A stretch of DNA of 64,000 nt from positions 1,178,001 through 1,242,000 of the forward strand of contig NZ_JAPEOX010000002.1 of NCBI RefSeq assembly GCF_026340675.1, given 5' to 3'. The notes below the pieces were generated by a model that saw only the letters and a list, made by a program, of their open reading frames with translations, ran no database searches and was not told the origin of the DNA. Position numbers and translations under genes: made by a program. Positions 42,262 through 53,444 of the stretch are shown one piece after another. Source of the stretch: Streptomyces sp. NBC_01264 (GTDB lineage: Bacteria > Actinomycetota > Actinomycetes > Streptomycetales > Streptomycetaceae). The first letter of the stretch is position 1; the number at the start of each line of letters is the position of its first letter.

Positions 42262-43749
42262 CTACCAGTTGGCGGGCGCGTAGTCCTTGAGGAAGACCCC
42301 GTACAGGTCCTCGCCGAGCTCGCCGCGGACGATCGGGTCGTAGACCCGGGCCGCGCCGTCGACCAGGTCGAGGGGGGCGTGGAAGCCCTCCTCGGCGAGC
42401 CGCAGCTTGTCGAAGTGCGGGCGCTCGTCCGTGATCCAGCCGGTGTCGACCGAGGTCATCAGGATCCGGTCGGTCTGGAACATCTCCTGGCCGCTGGTCC
42501 GCGTCACCATGTTCATCGCGGCCTTGGCGGCGTTGGTGTTCGGGTGTCCGGCGCCCTTGTAGCCGCGGCTGAAGACACCCTCCATCGCCGAGACGTTCAC
42601 CACGTACGCCCGCCCGCCGGCCGCCTTGCGCGCGGCCTCGGCCATGGCCGGCCGGAGCGCGCTGATCAGGATGAACGGCGACGTGTAGTTGCACAGCTGG
42701 GTCTCGAGCAGCTCCACCGGGGAGATCTGGTCGATGGTCTGCACCCACGTGTTGCTCTCGACGACGTCGGGCAACAGGCCGCCCGCGTCGATGGCGGTGC
42801 CGGCGAGGTGCCGCTCCAGGCTGGCGTTGCCCGCGACCAGTGCGAGGTCGGCGACCTTCTGCGCCTCGAGCCCGCTCACGCCGATGGGCAGCGCCGCCAG
42901 GCCGTCGACCGCGCCGGAGTTGAAGGCACCGATGACGTGGTGGGCGGGGAGCTCGCCGGCCGGGAGCGGGGCGCTCTCCCCCTCGACCAGCGCCGCGTAG
43001 GCGCTGGGCAGGCGGCGCACGGTCTGGGTCGCGTTGTTGATCAGGATGTCGAGCGGACCGGCCGCGGCCACCTGGTCGGCGAGGGCCACGGACTGGGCCG
43101 GGTCGCGCAGGTCGATGCCGACGACCTCCAGCCGGTGCATCCAGTCCGCGGAGTCGTCCATCGCCTTGAAGCGGCGGATGGCGTCCTTGGGGAAGCGGGT
43201 GGTGATCGTGGTGTGGGCGCCGTCGCGCAGCAGCCGCAGCGCGATGTACATGCCGATCTTGGCCCGGCCGCCGGTGAGCAGCGCGCGCTTGCCGGTGAGG
43301 TCGGCGCGGGCTTCCCGCCTGGTCCGGTTCTCGACGGCGCAGCTCGGGCAGAGCTGGTGGTAGAAGTAGTCGACCTCGACGTACCTCGCCTTGCAGACGT
43401 AGCAGGAGCGCGGGCGCTCGAGGATCCCGGCGATCCGGCCGGTCTCCGTGACCGAGGAGGGCAGCAGGCCCTCGGTCTCGTCGTCGATGCGCTCGGCGGA
43501 GCCGGTCGCGGTCGCCTCGGTGACGGCCCTGTCGTTGGCGGTCTTGGCGGCGCGCCGGTCCTGGCGGCGGCGCTGCTTGACCGTCCGGTAGATACCGGCG
43601 GTGGCGCGGCGCACGGTGATCGCGTCCGGGTGGTCGACGTCGATCTTGTCGAGCTCGTCGAGCACGCTGAGGCAGAGGGCCAGGCGGTCGGGGTCGATGC
43701 CCGGCCCGAAGGCGTGGCCCTGCTCCTGGCTGTCTTCGGTCACCGTCAT
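42262..43749 (-). CDS. SDR-fold protein with N-terminal zinc ribbon
   Basis: A 495-residue protein. The first 100 residues are helical and charged, a CxxC...CxxC zinc ribbon follows (CYVCKARYVEVDYFYHQLCPSC, about 115-136), and the short-chain dehydrogenase fold starts with RALLTGGRAKIGMYIALRLL. LINNATQTVRRLP is the NNA motif. At the catalytic YxxxK position the sequence reads HPNTNAAKAAMNM, so the tyrosine is missing while the lysine stays. Either catalysis differs or the protein is a binding/regulatory relative. ATG 43749 has AAGGA about 11 bases upstream. No obvious partner gene. Confidence 0.82.
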   Translation of the reverse strand: MTVTEDSQEQGHAFGPGIDPDRLALCLSVLDELDKIDVDHPDAITVRRATAGIYRTVKQRRRQDRRAAKTANDRAVTEATATGSAERIDDETEGLLPSSVTETGRIAGILERPRSCYVCKARYVEVDYFYHQLCPSCAVENRTRREARADLTGKRALLTGGRAKIGMYIALRLLRDGAHTTITTRFPKDAIRRFKAMDDSADWMHRLEVVGIDLRDPAQSVALADQVAAAGPLDILINNATQTVRRLPSAYAALVEGESAPLPAGELPAHHVIGAFNSGAVDGLAALPIGVSGLEAQKVADLALVAGNASLERHLAGTAIDAGGLLPDVVESNTWVQTIDQISPVELLETQLCNYTSPFILISALRPAMAEAARKAAGGRAYVVNVSAMEGVFSRGYKGAGHPNTNAAKAAMNMVTRTSGQEMFQTDRILMTSVDTGWITDERPHFDKLRLAEEGFHAPLDLVDGAARVYDPIVRGELGEDLYGVFLKDYAPANW

Positions 43750-43949
43750 ACCCGCTGCGTTCCTTGATCAGTCGTCCGCGTCCGCCGGATGCGGAAGTCC
43801 CCAAAAGGGCTAGTGTACGGATCCTGCGGGCGGGAAGACAAACGCACTCCGCCGCTCCGGACTACTGCGTTAGGAGTACGCCCCAGGGCGTACCCGTCCC
43901 CGCCTTCAGGGGGAGGAATAGCTCTCCGGACTCGGGCATTGTGACTTTT

Positions 43950-46223
<2,274 letters not shown>

Positions 46224-46395
46224 CTAACGCCACGACCGGGGCATGACAAGGCGCACAACACAACGCGTTCGAGCGGAAGTTGATTTATCGCCGAATGTAT
46301 GACGCCGGTAAGGATCTCCGTCGGGGTAGCGTCGGTGTTTCCTGCATTCCTCCGCACATCGGATGCATTGTCGACGCCCTCAGGAGCGCACGCAC

Positions 46396-47841
46396 ATGAC
46401 CAGCAGCACCGCCCAGATCGGAGTCACCGGACTCGCGGTGATGGGCAGCAACCTCGCCCGCAACTTCGCCCGCAACGGCTTCACCGTCGCCGTCCACAAC
46501 CGCACCACCGCCAAGACCACGGCGCTCGTGGAGGAGTTCGGCCACGAGGGATCCTTCGTGGCCGCCGGGAGCGCGAAGGAGTTCGTGGACGCGCTGGAGC
46601 GCCCGCGCCGTCTGATCATCATGGTGAAGGCCGGCGAGCCGACCGACGCGGTGATCCGCGAGTTCGCCCCGCTGCTGGAACCGGGCGACGTGATCATCGA
46701 CGGCGGGAACGCCCACTTCGAGGACACCCGCCGCCGCGAGAAGGAGCTGCGCGAGCAGGGCCTGCACTTCGTGGGCGTCGGCATCTCGGGCGGCGAGGAG
46801 GGCGCGCTGCTCGGCCCGAGCATCATGCCCGGCGGATCCGAGGAGTCCTGGGCCTCGCTCGGCCCGATGCTGGAGAAGATCTCCGCCAAGGCCGCCGACG
46901 GCACGCCCTGCACCTCGCACGTGGGCCCCGACGGCGCCGGGCACTTCGTGAAGATGGTGCACAACGGCATCGAGTACGCCGACATGCAGCTGATCGCGGA
47001 GGCCTACCACCTGCTGCGCGAGGTGGCCGGCTACTCCCCCGCGAAGATCGCCGAGACCTTCCGCGCCTGGAACCGGGGCCGGCTGGACTCGTACCTGATC
47101 GAGATCACCGCCGAGGTGCTCGCGCACACGGACGCCGCGACCGGCCGGCCGTTCGTGGACGTGGTGGCCGACGCCGCCGAGCAGAAGGGCACCGGCCGCT
47201 GGACCGTGCAGATCGCCCTCGACCTGGGCGTGCCGGTGTCGGGCATCGCCGAGGCGGTCTTCGCCCGCGCGGTGTCGGGCCACGGAGAACTGCGCACGGC
47301 CGCCCGGGGTCTCGCGGGTCCGCAGGCCGAGCCGCTCTCCGCCGAGGCCGCGGACGCCTTCGCGGCCCAGGTGGAGCAGGCCCTGTACGCCTCGAAGATC
47401 GTCTCGTACACGCAGGGCTTCCACCAGATCCAGGCCGGCAGCGAGGAGTACGGCTGGAGCGTGGACCCGGGCGCCGTGGCCTCGCTGTGGCGCGGCGGCT
47501 GCATCATCCGCGCCGCGTTCCTGGACCGGATCCGGGCCGCGTACGACGCCCGCCCGGAGCTGCCGAGCCTGCTGGCGGACGCCGGCTTCGCCGATGAGAT
47601 CGGCGCCGCGCAGCACGACTGGCGCGAGGTGCTGGTGGCGGCGGTCCGCCAGGGCATCCCGGTACCGGCCTTCGCGGCCTCGCTGGCGTACTACGACGCC
47701 CTGCGCTCGGAGCGGCTCCCGGCCGCCCTGACCCAGGGCCAGCGCGACTTCTTCGGGGCGCACACCTACCGGCGCACCGACCGCGAGGGCTCCTACCACA
47801 CCCTGTGGAGCGGCGACCGCTCCGAAGTCCGTACGGACTGA
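46396..47841 (+). CDS. gnd: 6-phosphogluconate dehydrogenase, decarboxylating
   Basis: A 481-residue enzyme of the oxidative pentose phosphate pathway, making ribulose 5-phosphate, CO2 and NADPH. The coenzyme motif GVTGLAVMGSNLARNFARNGF is at the N-terminus with VHNRTTAKT following (NADP type). GISGGEEGALLGPSIMPGG, GHFVKMVHNGIEYADMQLIAEAY (active-site Lys and Asn) and the C-terminal FFGAHTYRRTDREGSYHTLWSG complete the long-chain form. ATG 46396 follows AGGAG. It is divergent from the cell-wall hydrolase across 187 bp. Confidence 0.95.
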   Translation: MTSSTAQIGVTGLAVMGSNLARNFARNGFTVAVHNRTTAKTTALVEEFGHEGSFVAAGSAKEFVDALERPRRLIIMVKAGEPTDAVIREFAPLLEPGDVIIDGGNAHFEDTRRREKELREQGLHFVGVGISGGEEGALLGPSIMPGGSEESWASLGPMLEKISAKAADGTPCTSHVGPDGAGHFVKMVHNGIEYADMQLIAEAYHLLREVAGYSPAKIAETFRAWNRGRLDSYLIEITAEVLAHTDAATGRPFVDVVADAAEQKGTGRWTVQIALDLGVPVSGIAEAVFARAVSGHGELRTAARGLAGPQAEPLSAEAADAFAAQVEQALYASKIVSYTQGFHQIQAGSEEYGWSVDPGAVASLWRGGCIIRAAFLDRIRAAYDARPELPSLLADAGFADEIGAAQHDWREVLVAAVRQGIPVPAFAASLAYYDALRSERLPAALTQGQRDFFGAHTYRRTDREGSYHTLWSGDRSEVRTD

Positions 47842-47932
47842 CGCGTACGGGCCGGCGCAGACCTACTGGGCCTACTGGCCGGCGCGGCCGCCGTCCGCGT
47901 CGGCCGGACGGCCCGGCGTCAGCCGCTCCGCG

Positions 47933-48100
47933 TCAGCTCCACGGCTCCGGCGCCGGCTGCGGCGCGGGGCCGGGCGGCGGCGGAACCGGGTCGGGTTCGG
48001 GCACGGGACCCGGCGTCGGCGGCTCGGGCCGGGGCAGCGGCCCCGGTTCAGGGAACGGGTCGGGCACCGGGGCCGGGCCGGGGACGGGAGGCTGTGTCAT
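47933..48100 (-). CDS. Possible 55-residue Pro-rich protein
   Basis: An ATG (48100) directly after GGAGGT opens a frame ending at TGA 47933-47935. It encodes MTQPPVPGPAPVPDPFPEPG and then PEP/PAP units up to EPWS; more than a third of residues are Pro. The spacing of the ribosome binding site is too short and the composition low, so it could be chance. If real, it would be an unstructured small protein. Confidence 0.35.
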   Translation of the reverse strand: MTQPPVPGPAPVPDPFPEPGPLPRPEPPTPGPVPEPDPVPPPPGPAPQPAPEPWS

Positions 48101-48194
48101 ACCTCCAGCCTCCCCCGGTCCGCGTTCCGGCGCCCGCCGGGCCGCTGCCGCAGGGCGGCCGCAAGGCCGGACAGGACCGGCGGCCCGGACGGCG

Positions 48195-48557
48195 TCACCA
48201 GAGGTCGGAGTCCGAGTCGAGCTGCGCCTTGGCCGCGGCCACCACCCCGGCCGGCGCCTCGGGCGCCTGCTCGGGGTGTTTGGCGGCCCAGCTCGCGGCA
48301 TACGGGCAGAGCGGGACCACGGGTACGCCCTCGTCGGCCGCGATCCCGTAGAAGGTCTTCACCATGCTCCCGGCGATCCCGCGGCCCTCGTGCCCCGGCT
48401 CGACGACGGTGTGCACCGCCACCAGGGCGTGGGGCGCCTCGGCGACCACGAAGTAGGCGATGTATCCGACCACCGCCCCGTCCTCGACGGCCAGCAGCCG
48501 CCCGGACGGGCGGTCGTCCACGATCTTGACCGATTCGCTCGACCCGCTCTGCGACAT
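48195..48557 (-). CDS. GNAT-fold acetyltransferase, small YidJ-like
   Basis: A 120-residue protein. AVEDGAVVGYIAYFVV and ALVAVHTVVEPGHEGRGIAGSMVKTFY give the GNAT core with the acetyl-CoA loop (HEGRGIAGSM), followed by VVPLCPYAASWAAKHPE. This is the N-acetyltransferase_14/COG2388 pattern, with unknown acceptor. ATG 48557 follows GGGGAG at 8 bp. It lies 14 bp downstream of panD on the same strand, so likely co-transcribed. Confidence 0.85.
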   Translation of the reverse strand: MSQSGSSESVKIVDDRPSGRLLAVEDGAVVGYIAYFVVAEAPHALVAVHTVVEPGHEGRGIAGSMVKTFYGIAADEGVPVVPLCPYAASWAAKHPEQAPEAPAGVVAAAKAQLDSDSDLW

Positions 48558-48571
48558 CGTCTCGACTCCCC

Positions 48572-48991
48572 TCAGACAGCCACCGCGTGGGGGCTGCGCT
48601 CCTGGTCCGTTCCCGGAACCGGGGCGGACGGATCCGCACCCAGCTCGATGATGCGATTGCCGGCGTCGACATGCACGACACGCGGCTCGAACACGCGCGC
48701 CTCGGCGTCTTCCATCTGCCCGTAGCTGATGAGGATGACCAGGTCACCGGGGTGCACGAGGTGCGCGGCGGCCCCGTTGATCCCGATGACCCCCGAGCCG
48801 CGCTCACCCTTGATGACGTACGTCTCGAGCCGCGCCCCGTTGGTGATGTCCACGATGTGCACGAGCTCACCGGGCAGCAGATCCGCCGCGTCGAGGAGAT
48901 CGGCGTCGATGGTCACGGACCCGACGTAGTGCAGGTCGGCCTGGGTGACGGTGGCCCGGTGGATCTTGGACTTGAACATGGTGCGAAGCAT
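48572..48991 (-). CDS. panD: Aspartate 1-decarboxylase (pyruvoyl enzyme)
   Basis: A 139-residue pro-enzyme converting aspartate to beta-alanine for pantothenate and CoA synthesis. [20 protein letters not shown] leads to the self-cleavage site G24-S25 in [11 protein letters not shown], where Ser25 becomes the pyruvoyl group. [20 protein letters not shown] is the other conserved block. Length and all key residues are normal. In actinobacteria processing is aided by PanZ/PanM-like acetyltransferases; a GNAT gene sits directly downstream here, a tempting but unproven link. Confidence 0.95.
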   Translation of the reverse strand: MLRTMFKSKIHRATVTQADLHYVGSVTIDADLLDAADLLPGELVHIVDITNGARLETYVIKGERGSGVIGINGAAAHLVHPGDLVILISYGQMEDAEARVFEPRVVHVDAGNRIIELGADPSAPVPGTDQERSPHAVAV

Positions 48992-49416
48992 TTTGAACTC
49001 CTAGAAGACGGCTCCCTGCCAGCTTTCCGCAGGTCAAGGGCGTTCTTCACTGTACATCGGCACGCGTCAGATCGAAGTCTATTAGGAAGATCGGCCCCCT
49101 CTGGCGAGAGGGCTCCCTGCCTGCACTTCCATGCGAACCAGGCTGTCGTGACGCCGCCGACCAGGCGTCCAATCGGTCAGCCACTCTGGAACGCCTGAGG
49201 ACTGATGCTGATCAGATGCTGACTTGCCTGACGGCACATCAGAGACATGGGGGCACAGGACGACCCGCTCCCCCCGGGAGCCGCCTCAGACTTCCGACCG
49301 TGATCAATTGGCCGGTCGCCGCGAGGCGGGTTGCACCCTCCGCATCGGGCCAGTTGCCGTGCTGCCAGCACTCACTCCCGCCTGACCGAATTGCCCAAGC
49401 TCGTAGACCACCTCGC
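48992..49416. other. Gene-free stretch downstream of the rarA remnant
   Basis: A 425-bp region of lower coding character and lower GC with no supported gene. It holds scattered short repeats (GGCTCCCTGCC near 49009 and 49110; GATGCTGATCAGATGCTGA near 49204) and is probably decayed DNA at the edge of the broken-gene patch that follows. Confidence 0.5.
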
Positions 49417-49716
49417 TCACCCCTTCCCTCCGGTGACTCTTTCAGCCACATCTGAGAAAGCTGCCGACAGTGGCTCAAGGCAAGACCGGTGCGCTCGGCC
49501 AGGAGGCGGGCGATGGTGGTCCTTCCGCAGCCGGGCGGGCCCCACAACAGTGGAGACCAAACGCCGTCCGGCCACCATGCGGCCAAGCGGGACATCCGGG
49601 GCCAGGAGATGGTTCTGGCCGACCACGTCGGCGAGGGTACGCGGGTGCAGCCGATCGGCCGGCGGGCGCGGCGGCTCGTCGCCGAACAAGGGCGGCGCGG
49701 GTTCCGTGCGGGTCAT
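49417..49716 (-). pseudogene. rarA: Truncated, frameshifted rarA (AAA+ recombination factor)
   Basis: The N-terminus reads PLFGDEPPRPPADRLHPRTLADVVGQNHLL, the clear start of RarA/MgsA. After GRRLVS the text moves to another frame (LLWGPPGCGRTTIARLLAER, the Walker A region, with the essential Lys replaced by Arg), then returns to the first frame (CLEPLSAAFSDVAE) before a stop. The remaining three quarters of the about 450-residue protein are absent. The ATG 49716 overlaps the stop of the MmcQ gene above by one base. Confidence 0.75.
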
Positions 49717-50096
49717 CAGATGCCCTGGCTCAGCGAGGCATCCTTGGGCGGTGGGCCGTGGACGAGGTCGTAGGAGTGGCTGACCAGGTACTCGATCAGG
49801 TCGGCGGTGATATCGGGGCCTGCGCCGACCGAGATCCAGTGCGCCTTGCTGAGATAGCGGCCCGGCACGATGCTCTCGTAGCGCATGCGCAGCGAACTAC
49901 CCTGCTCCGGCTCGCACTTGACGGTGATGATCTGTTCGGCAGGCTCGTCGGGGGCATCGGTGACGATCAGGAACACTTTGCCCGCCGTCTTGTAGACGTC
50001 GAGCTTCGGGGTGAAGGGGCGGTCTTGGCTGACGTCCGGGAGGCCGGTGGCCGTGCGGCGCGCGGTCCGCCGGATCCGGGCACCGGTGAGGGTCAC
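49716..50096 (-). CDS. MmcQ/YjbR family DNA-binding-fold protein (copy 2)
   Basis: A 126-residue protein of the MmcQ/YjbR (DUF419-like) fold. KLDVYKTAGKVFLIVTDAPDEPAEQIITVKCEPEQGSSLRMRYESIVPGRYLSKAHWISVG carries the family's strand pattern ending in the KxHWI motif. GTG 50096 overlaps the stop of copy 1 by 4 bp. The two neighbours are homologous (VFKVHGKVVMLMT against VYKTAGKVFLIVT), indicating tandem duplication and divergence. Function unproven; a DNA-binding role was proposed for the fold. Confidence 0.8.
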   Translation of the reverse strand: MTLTGARIRRTARRTATGLPDVSQDRPFTPKLDVYKTAGKVFLIVTDAPDEPAEQIITVKCEPEQGSSLRMRYESIVPGRYLSKAHWISVGAGPDITADLIEYLVSHSYDLVHGPPPKDASLSQGI

Positions 50097-50485
50097 CGCG
50101 CCCCCGCGCGGATGCCGAAGGTCTTCGGGTTCACGGGCTGCTTGGCCTTGGGGAGTCGGGCGACGACCAGCCGGTAGGAGTCGGTGACCAGACCCTCGAC
50201 CAGGTGCGGGTCGATCGAAGCACCGGGAGCGAGGGTGATCCCGTGCGTCTTGTTCATGTGGTAGCCGGTAGTGATGTCCGCGTGCGTCGCCCGCAGCGCC
50301 TCGGCCTCCCCCGGCCTGGACTTGAGGATGACGACCGGTCGGCCGGGCACCCCCGTCATGAGCATGACAACCTTGCCGTGGACCTTGAAGACCTCCCATT
50401 CAGGCCCGAACCGGTACTCCAGTGTGGCCATCGGCAGGCTCTCACCTCGCTCCCGGGCCGTCTCCTGCAGGGTCTGTCCATCCAT
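50093..50485 (-). CDS. MmcQ/YjbR family DNA-binding-fold protein (copy 1)
   Basis: A 130-residue paralogue of the next gene. EWEVFKVHGKVVMLMTGVPGRPVVILKSRPGEAEALRATHADITTGYHMNKTHGITL shows the family pattern, with KTHGI in place of KxHWI. ATG 50485 (MDGQTLQETARERG) follows GGGAGG at 8 bp. It is the first gene of a three-gene overlapping unit (copy 1, copy 2, rarA remnant) just downstream of a dehydrogenase remnant. Confidence 0.8.
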   Translation of the reverse strand: MDGQTLQETARERGESLPMATLEYRFGPEWEVFKVHGKVVMLMTGVPGRPVVILKSRPGEAEALRATHADITTGYHMNKTHGITLAPGASIDPHLVEGLVTDSYRLVVARLPKAKQPVNPKTFGIRAGAR

Positions 50486-50526
50486 CAGGGCAACCTCCCT
50501 TTCGTGTCCGGTGGTTGAGCATCGTT

Positions 50527-50881
50527 TCAGTCGAGTACGACGACGTGCTTGCCCGGGAACGCGCCGGACTCCGAGTCGGCCTGCGCCTCGCGGACGGATT
50601 CCGGGCCGTGATACACCGGCATCGGCGATCTCACCGTCGTCGAGGACGGGGTGATCGACGCCGAGGTCGCACCGCATGTCCGCGCGGTCGGGGCGGCGGG
50701 TGGTGGCCAGCACGGTGGCGCCCAGGCCCTTGGCCATGGCGGCGGCAGTCAGACCGACCGTGGACGTGCCGCCGCGGATCAGCAGAGTCTGTCCGGCACG
50801 CAGGTCCAGGCCGGTGGCCAGGGAGCCGTAGGCGGTCTGGACCATCTCCGGGAGCGCGCCGAGCGTCGCCCACGGCAGGCG
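50527..50881 (-). pseudogene. Zinc-type alcohol dehydrogenase / quinone oxidoreductase remnant
   Basis: Two pieces of one medium-chain dehydrogenase are visible. The piece LPWATLGALPEMVQTAYGSL ... GQTLLIRGGTSTVGLTAAAMAKGLGATVLATTRRPDR is the NADPH-binding core. The C-terminal end, in another frame, reads PVYHGPESVREAQADSES and GAFPGKHVVVLD before a stop. About 100 central residues and the whole N-terminal half are missing, with the internal junction near GEIADA (about 50620). It abuts a carboxylesterase fragment head to head. Confidence 0.75.
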
Positions 50882-50905
50882 ACGGGCGCCGCACTGCTCT
50901 CCGGG

Positions 50906-52471
50906 GTGGCGGGCGGGCGCGCGGCCCAAGCCGCCCCGCGCACGGCCCCGTCCCCACCCGTCGTGGTCCTGCCCTCGGGCCGACTGCTCGGGGGCACGGA
51001 AGGGGGTCTCGCCGTGTTCAAGGGCATTCCCTACGCGGCGCCGCCGATCGGCGCCCTCCGGTGGCGGCCTCCGGTGGCGGCCGGCCCAGCCCACCCCGGC
51101 TGGCAGGGCACGCGCGACGCGACCGCCTTCGGCCCCAGCGCCCCGCAGCCCTACCGGGAGGGGGGCGACCAGGTGCTCGGCACCCACGGCTCGCCGCCCT
51201 TCGACGAGGACTGCCTCACCCTCAACGTCTGGACGCCCGGAACGGACGCCGCCAAACGCCCCGTCATGGTGTGGATCCACGGCGGCGGCTTCATCTCCGG
51301 ATCCGGCTCGATGCCGGGCTACTCCGGCGAGACCTTCGCGCGCGACGGCGACCTCGTCGTCGTGACCGTCAACTACCGCCTCGGCCCCCTGGGTTACCTC
51401 CACTTCGGCGAGGAGGGCGCCGGCGGGAACTTCTGGCTCACCGACCAGCTCGCCGCCCTGCGCTGGGTGCGGGACAACATCGCCGCGTTCGGCGGCGACC
51501 CCGAGGACATCACCCTCGCCGGCCAGTCCGGCGGCGCGCTGTCGGTCGCGGCGCTGGCCGACGTCCGTCCCAAGGGGCGCCCGCTGTTCCGGCGCGCCGT
51601 CCTGCAGAGCCCGCCGCTCGGGCTGAAGATCCCCACCCGTACCGAATCCCTGGAGCGCACCGCCGCCTACCTGGACATCCTGGGGGCCCGGAACGTGACG
51701 GAACTGCGGGCCGTGCCCTGGCAGCGCCTGATCGCCGCCACCTTCGAGATGTTCGGGCGCACCGGACGGTGGGGCTACTGGTCCACTCCGTTCCTGCCGG
51801 TGCTCGACGGGGTCACGCTGGACCGCGACCCCGCCGATCTGCTGCTCGGCGGAGCCGGGGCCGACATCGACGTCCTGGTCGGCTGGACCAGGGAGGAGGC
51901 CAACTTCGCCTTCGCGCTGAGCGAGCCGTACGCCGCCGCGACCAGGGACCAGGTGGTCGCCCGGGCGCGGGACACCTTCGGGAACCGCGCGGAACAGGCG
52001 TACACCGCGTACGAGGAGGCCCGCCCGGGCGCCCGGCCCGTGGACGTGCTGATGGATCTGATCACCGACGAGCTGTTCCGCATGCCGGCCGTGGCGCTCG
52101 CCGAACGGCGGGCGGCCCGCGGACGTCCGGTCTGGGCGTACCAGTTCAACCTTCCGACCCCCGCGCACGGCGGAAGGCTCGCGGCCGCGCACTGTCTGGA
52201 ACTGCCCTTCGTGTTCGACAACTTCGACAAGTGGGCGCAGGCGCCCTTCCTCGCCGGTCTGAACCCCGGGGTCCGGGACGGTCTGGCCTCGACGATGCAC
52301 GCGGCATGGATCTCCTTCATCCGCACCGGCGACCCCAACCACCGCCCCATGCCCCGCTGGGACCGCTACGACCAGGACACCCGCACGACGATGACCCTCG
52401 ACTCCGTCACCACCGCCGTCGCCGACCCCGCGGGTTACTGGCGGCGCCTGCACCATCCGGCGGGCCGGTAA
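50906..52471 (+). CDS. Type B carboxylesterase, signal peptide start lost
   Basis: A carboxylesterase/lipase with an intact catalytic domain. It has DEDCLTLNVWTP, the oxyanion loop MVWIHGGGFISGSG, the nucleophile elbow in LAGQSGGALS, an acidic residue in TREEANFAF and the His in AAHCLELPFVFDNFD. Homology begins near 50882 with TGAALLSGVAGGRAAQA, the hydrophobic core and cleavage site of a signal peptide, but its basic start is gone: upstream is the antisense dehydrogenase remnant. GTG 50906 is the nearest in-frame start and has no ribosome binding site; a frame to 50651 exists but is artificial. It may be a silent 5'-truncated gene. Confidence 0.72.
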   Translation: MAGGRAAQAAPRTAPSPPVVVLPSGRLLGGTEGGLAVFKGIPYAAPPIGALRWRPPVAAGPAHPGWQGTRDATAFGPSAPQPYREGGDQVLGTHGSPPFDEDCLTLNVWTPGTDAAKRPVMVWIHGGGFISGSGSMPGYSGETFARDGDLVVVTVNYRLGPLGYLHFGEEGAGGNFWLTDQLAALRWVRDNIAAFGGDPEDITLAGQSGGALSVAALADVRPKGRPLFRRAVLQSPPLGLKIPTRTESLERTAAYLDILGARNVTELRAVPWQRLIAATFEMFGRTGRWGYWSTPFLPVLDGVTLDRDPADLLLGGAGADIDVLVGWTREEANFAFALSEPYAAATRDQVVARARDTFGNRAEQAYTAYEEARPGARPVDVLMDLITDELFRMPAVALAERRAARGRPVWAYQFNLPTPAHGGRLAAAHCLELPFVFDNFDKWAQAPFLAGLNPGVRDGLASTMHAAWISFIRTGDPNHRPMPRWDRYDQDTRTTMTLDSVTTAVADPAGYWRRLHHPAGR

Positions 52472-52703
52472 CCGCCGGCCACGCCTTCGGGGGTCGCCGG
52501 CCCGGGGCCCGGTGACCCTCCGCGCATGGCGCGGACCAAGCCGGCGACCACCCCAATTCGAGCCACTGGCTGGAGAACGTGCTCGTCGCCCCGGGCAACG
52601 GTGGTGTCCAGCAGGTGAGTTACTTGCCGGAAGGCATAGGACGGCGCGCAAGGTTCCGGTAGCTTTCCGTCACGTCGCCGCCACACCCGGGGCACAGGGC
52701 CCC

Positions 52704-53444
52704 ATGGGACTTGCGGCGCGAAGGACCCGACTCCTGTTGACGACAGCGACCGAAGTCTTCACAGTCCGGCCGTACACCCCGCACTGCCAGGTGATCAATA
52801 CCGAAGGCGATCACGCCGTGATCGGCATATCGCCCGGAAACAGCTACTTCTCCGCCCAGCGTGTCCTTGATCTCGCGCAGTGGGGCATGCGCAACTTCGC
52901 GCAGGTCGATCTCATCTATACCGACCTGCACGTGGCCGAGATGTACGAGGCCCTTGGCTACGACCCCGACGAGGCGCGGCGCAAGGCCGTCAAGAACCTC
53001 CGCGGCGTCCGTGCCAAAGTCAACAACGCCGCGGCGGAGACCGACCCCACCGGCGCCCGGCTACGCGCCCGGCCCATGTCGGCCCTCACCGACATCCCCG
53101 CGTACCGCAGGCTCCACGCCCACCTGTACAACCTGCTCGACAGCGACCCGGAATTCCGCAGCACCTGCAATTCCCTGGTCGACTCGTTCCTGTCCTCCAA
53201 GGTGCTGGGCGGGGAGACCGCCACCACCCGGCAGCGCGAAGTCTGCCTGGAGTACGTCTGCGCCGAGGCGCCGCTCTTCCTCGACACCCCCGCCATCCTC
53301 GGGGTGCCGTCCTCCCTCAACTGCTACCACCAGCTCCTGCCGATGGCGGAACTGCTCTATTCGCGCGGCTCCGGCCTGCGCGCATCCCGCAACCAGGGCC
53401 ACGCCGTCATCACCCCCGCCGAAGGATCATCCGATGTCCACTGA
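52704..53444 (+). CDS. tRNA-dependent cyclodipeptide synthase, cyclo(Tyr-Tyr) type
   Basis: A 246-residue CDPS that joins two aminoacyl-tRNA-borne residues into a diketopiperazine. The catalytic Ser is S43 in [13 protein letters not shown]184 and E188 in [20 protein letters not shown] match AlbC Tyr178 and Glu182. The sequence follows M. tuberculosis Rv2275 (cyclo-Tyr-Tyr synthase) closely as I recall it, with long identical stretches such as [11 protein letters not shown] and [14 protein letters not shown]. Rv2275 has a longer N-terminus. ATG 52704 is used; TTG 52737, with AAGGA before it, is an alternative. It overlaps the CYP121-like gene by 11 bp. Confidence 0.93.
   Translation: MGLAARRTRLLLTTATEVFTVRPYTPHCQVINTEGDHAVIGISPGNSYFSAQRVLDLAQWGMRNFAQVDLIYTDLHVAEMYEALGYDPDEARRKAVKNLRGVRAKVNNAAAETDPTGARLRARPMSALTDIPAYRRLHAHLYNLLDSDPEFRSTCNSLVDSFLSSKVLGGETATTRQREVCLEYVCAEAPLFLDTPAILGVPSSLNCYHQLLPMAELLYSRGSGLRASRNQGHAVITPAEGSSDVH

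Noticed and set aside
50651..50881. Long N-terminal extension of the carboxylesterase
   Set aside because: The added residues are antisense to a recognisable dehydrogenase remnant and have no esterase-like sequence.
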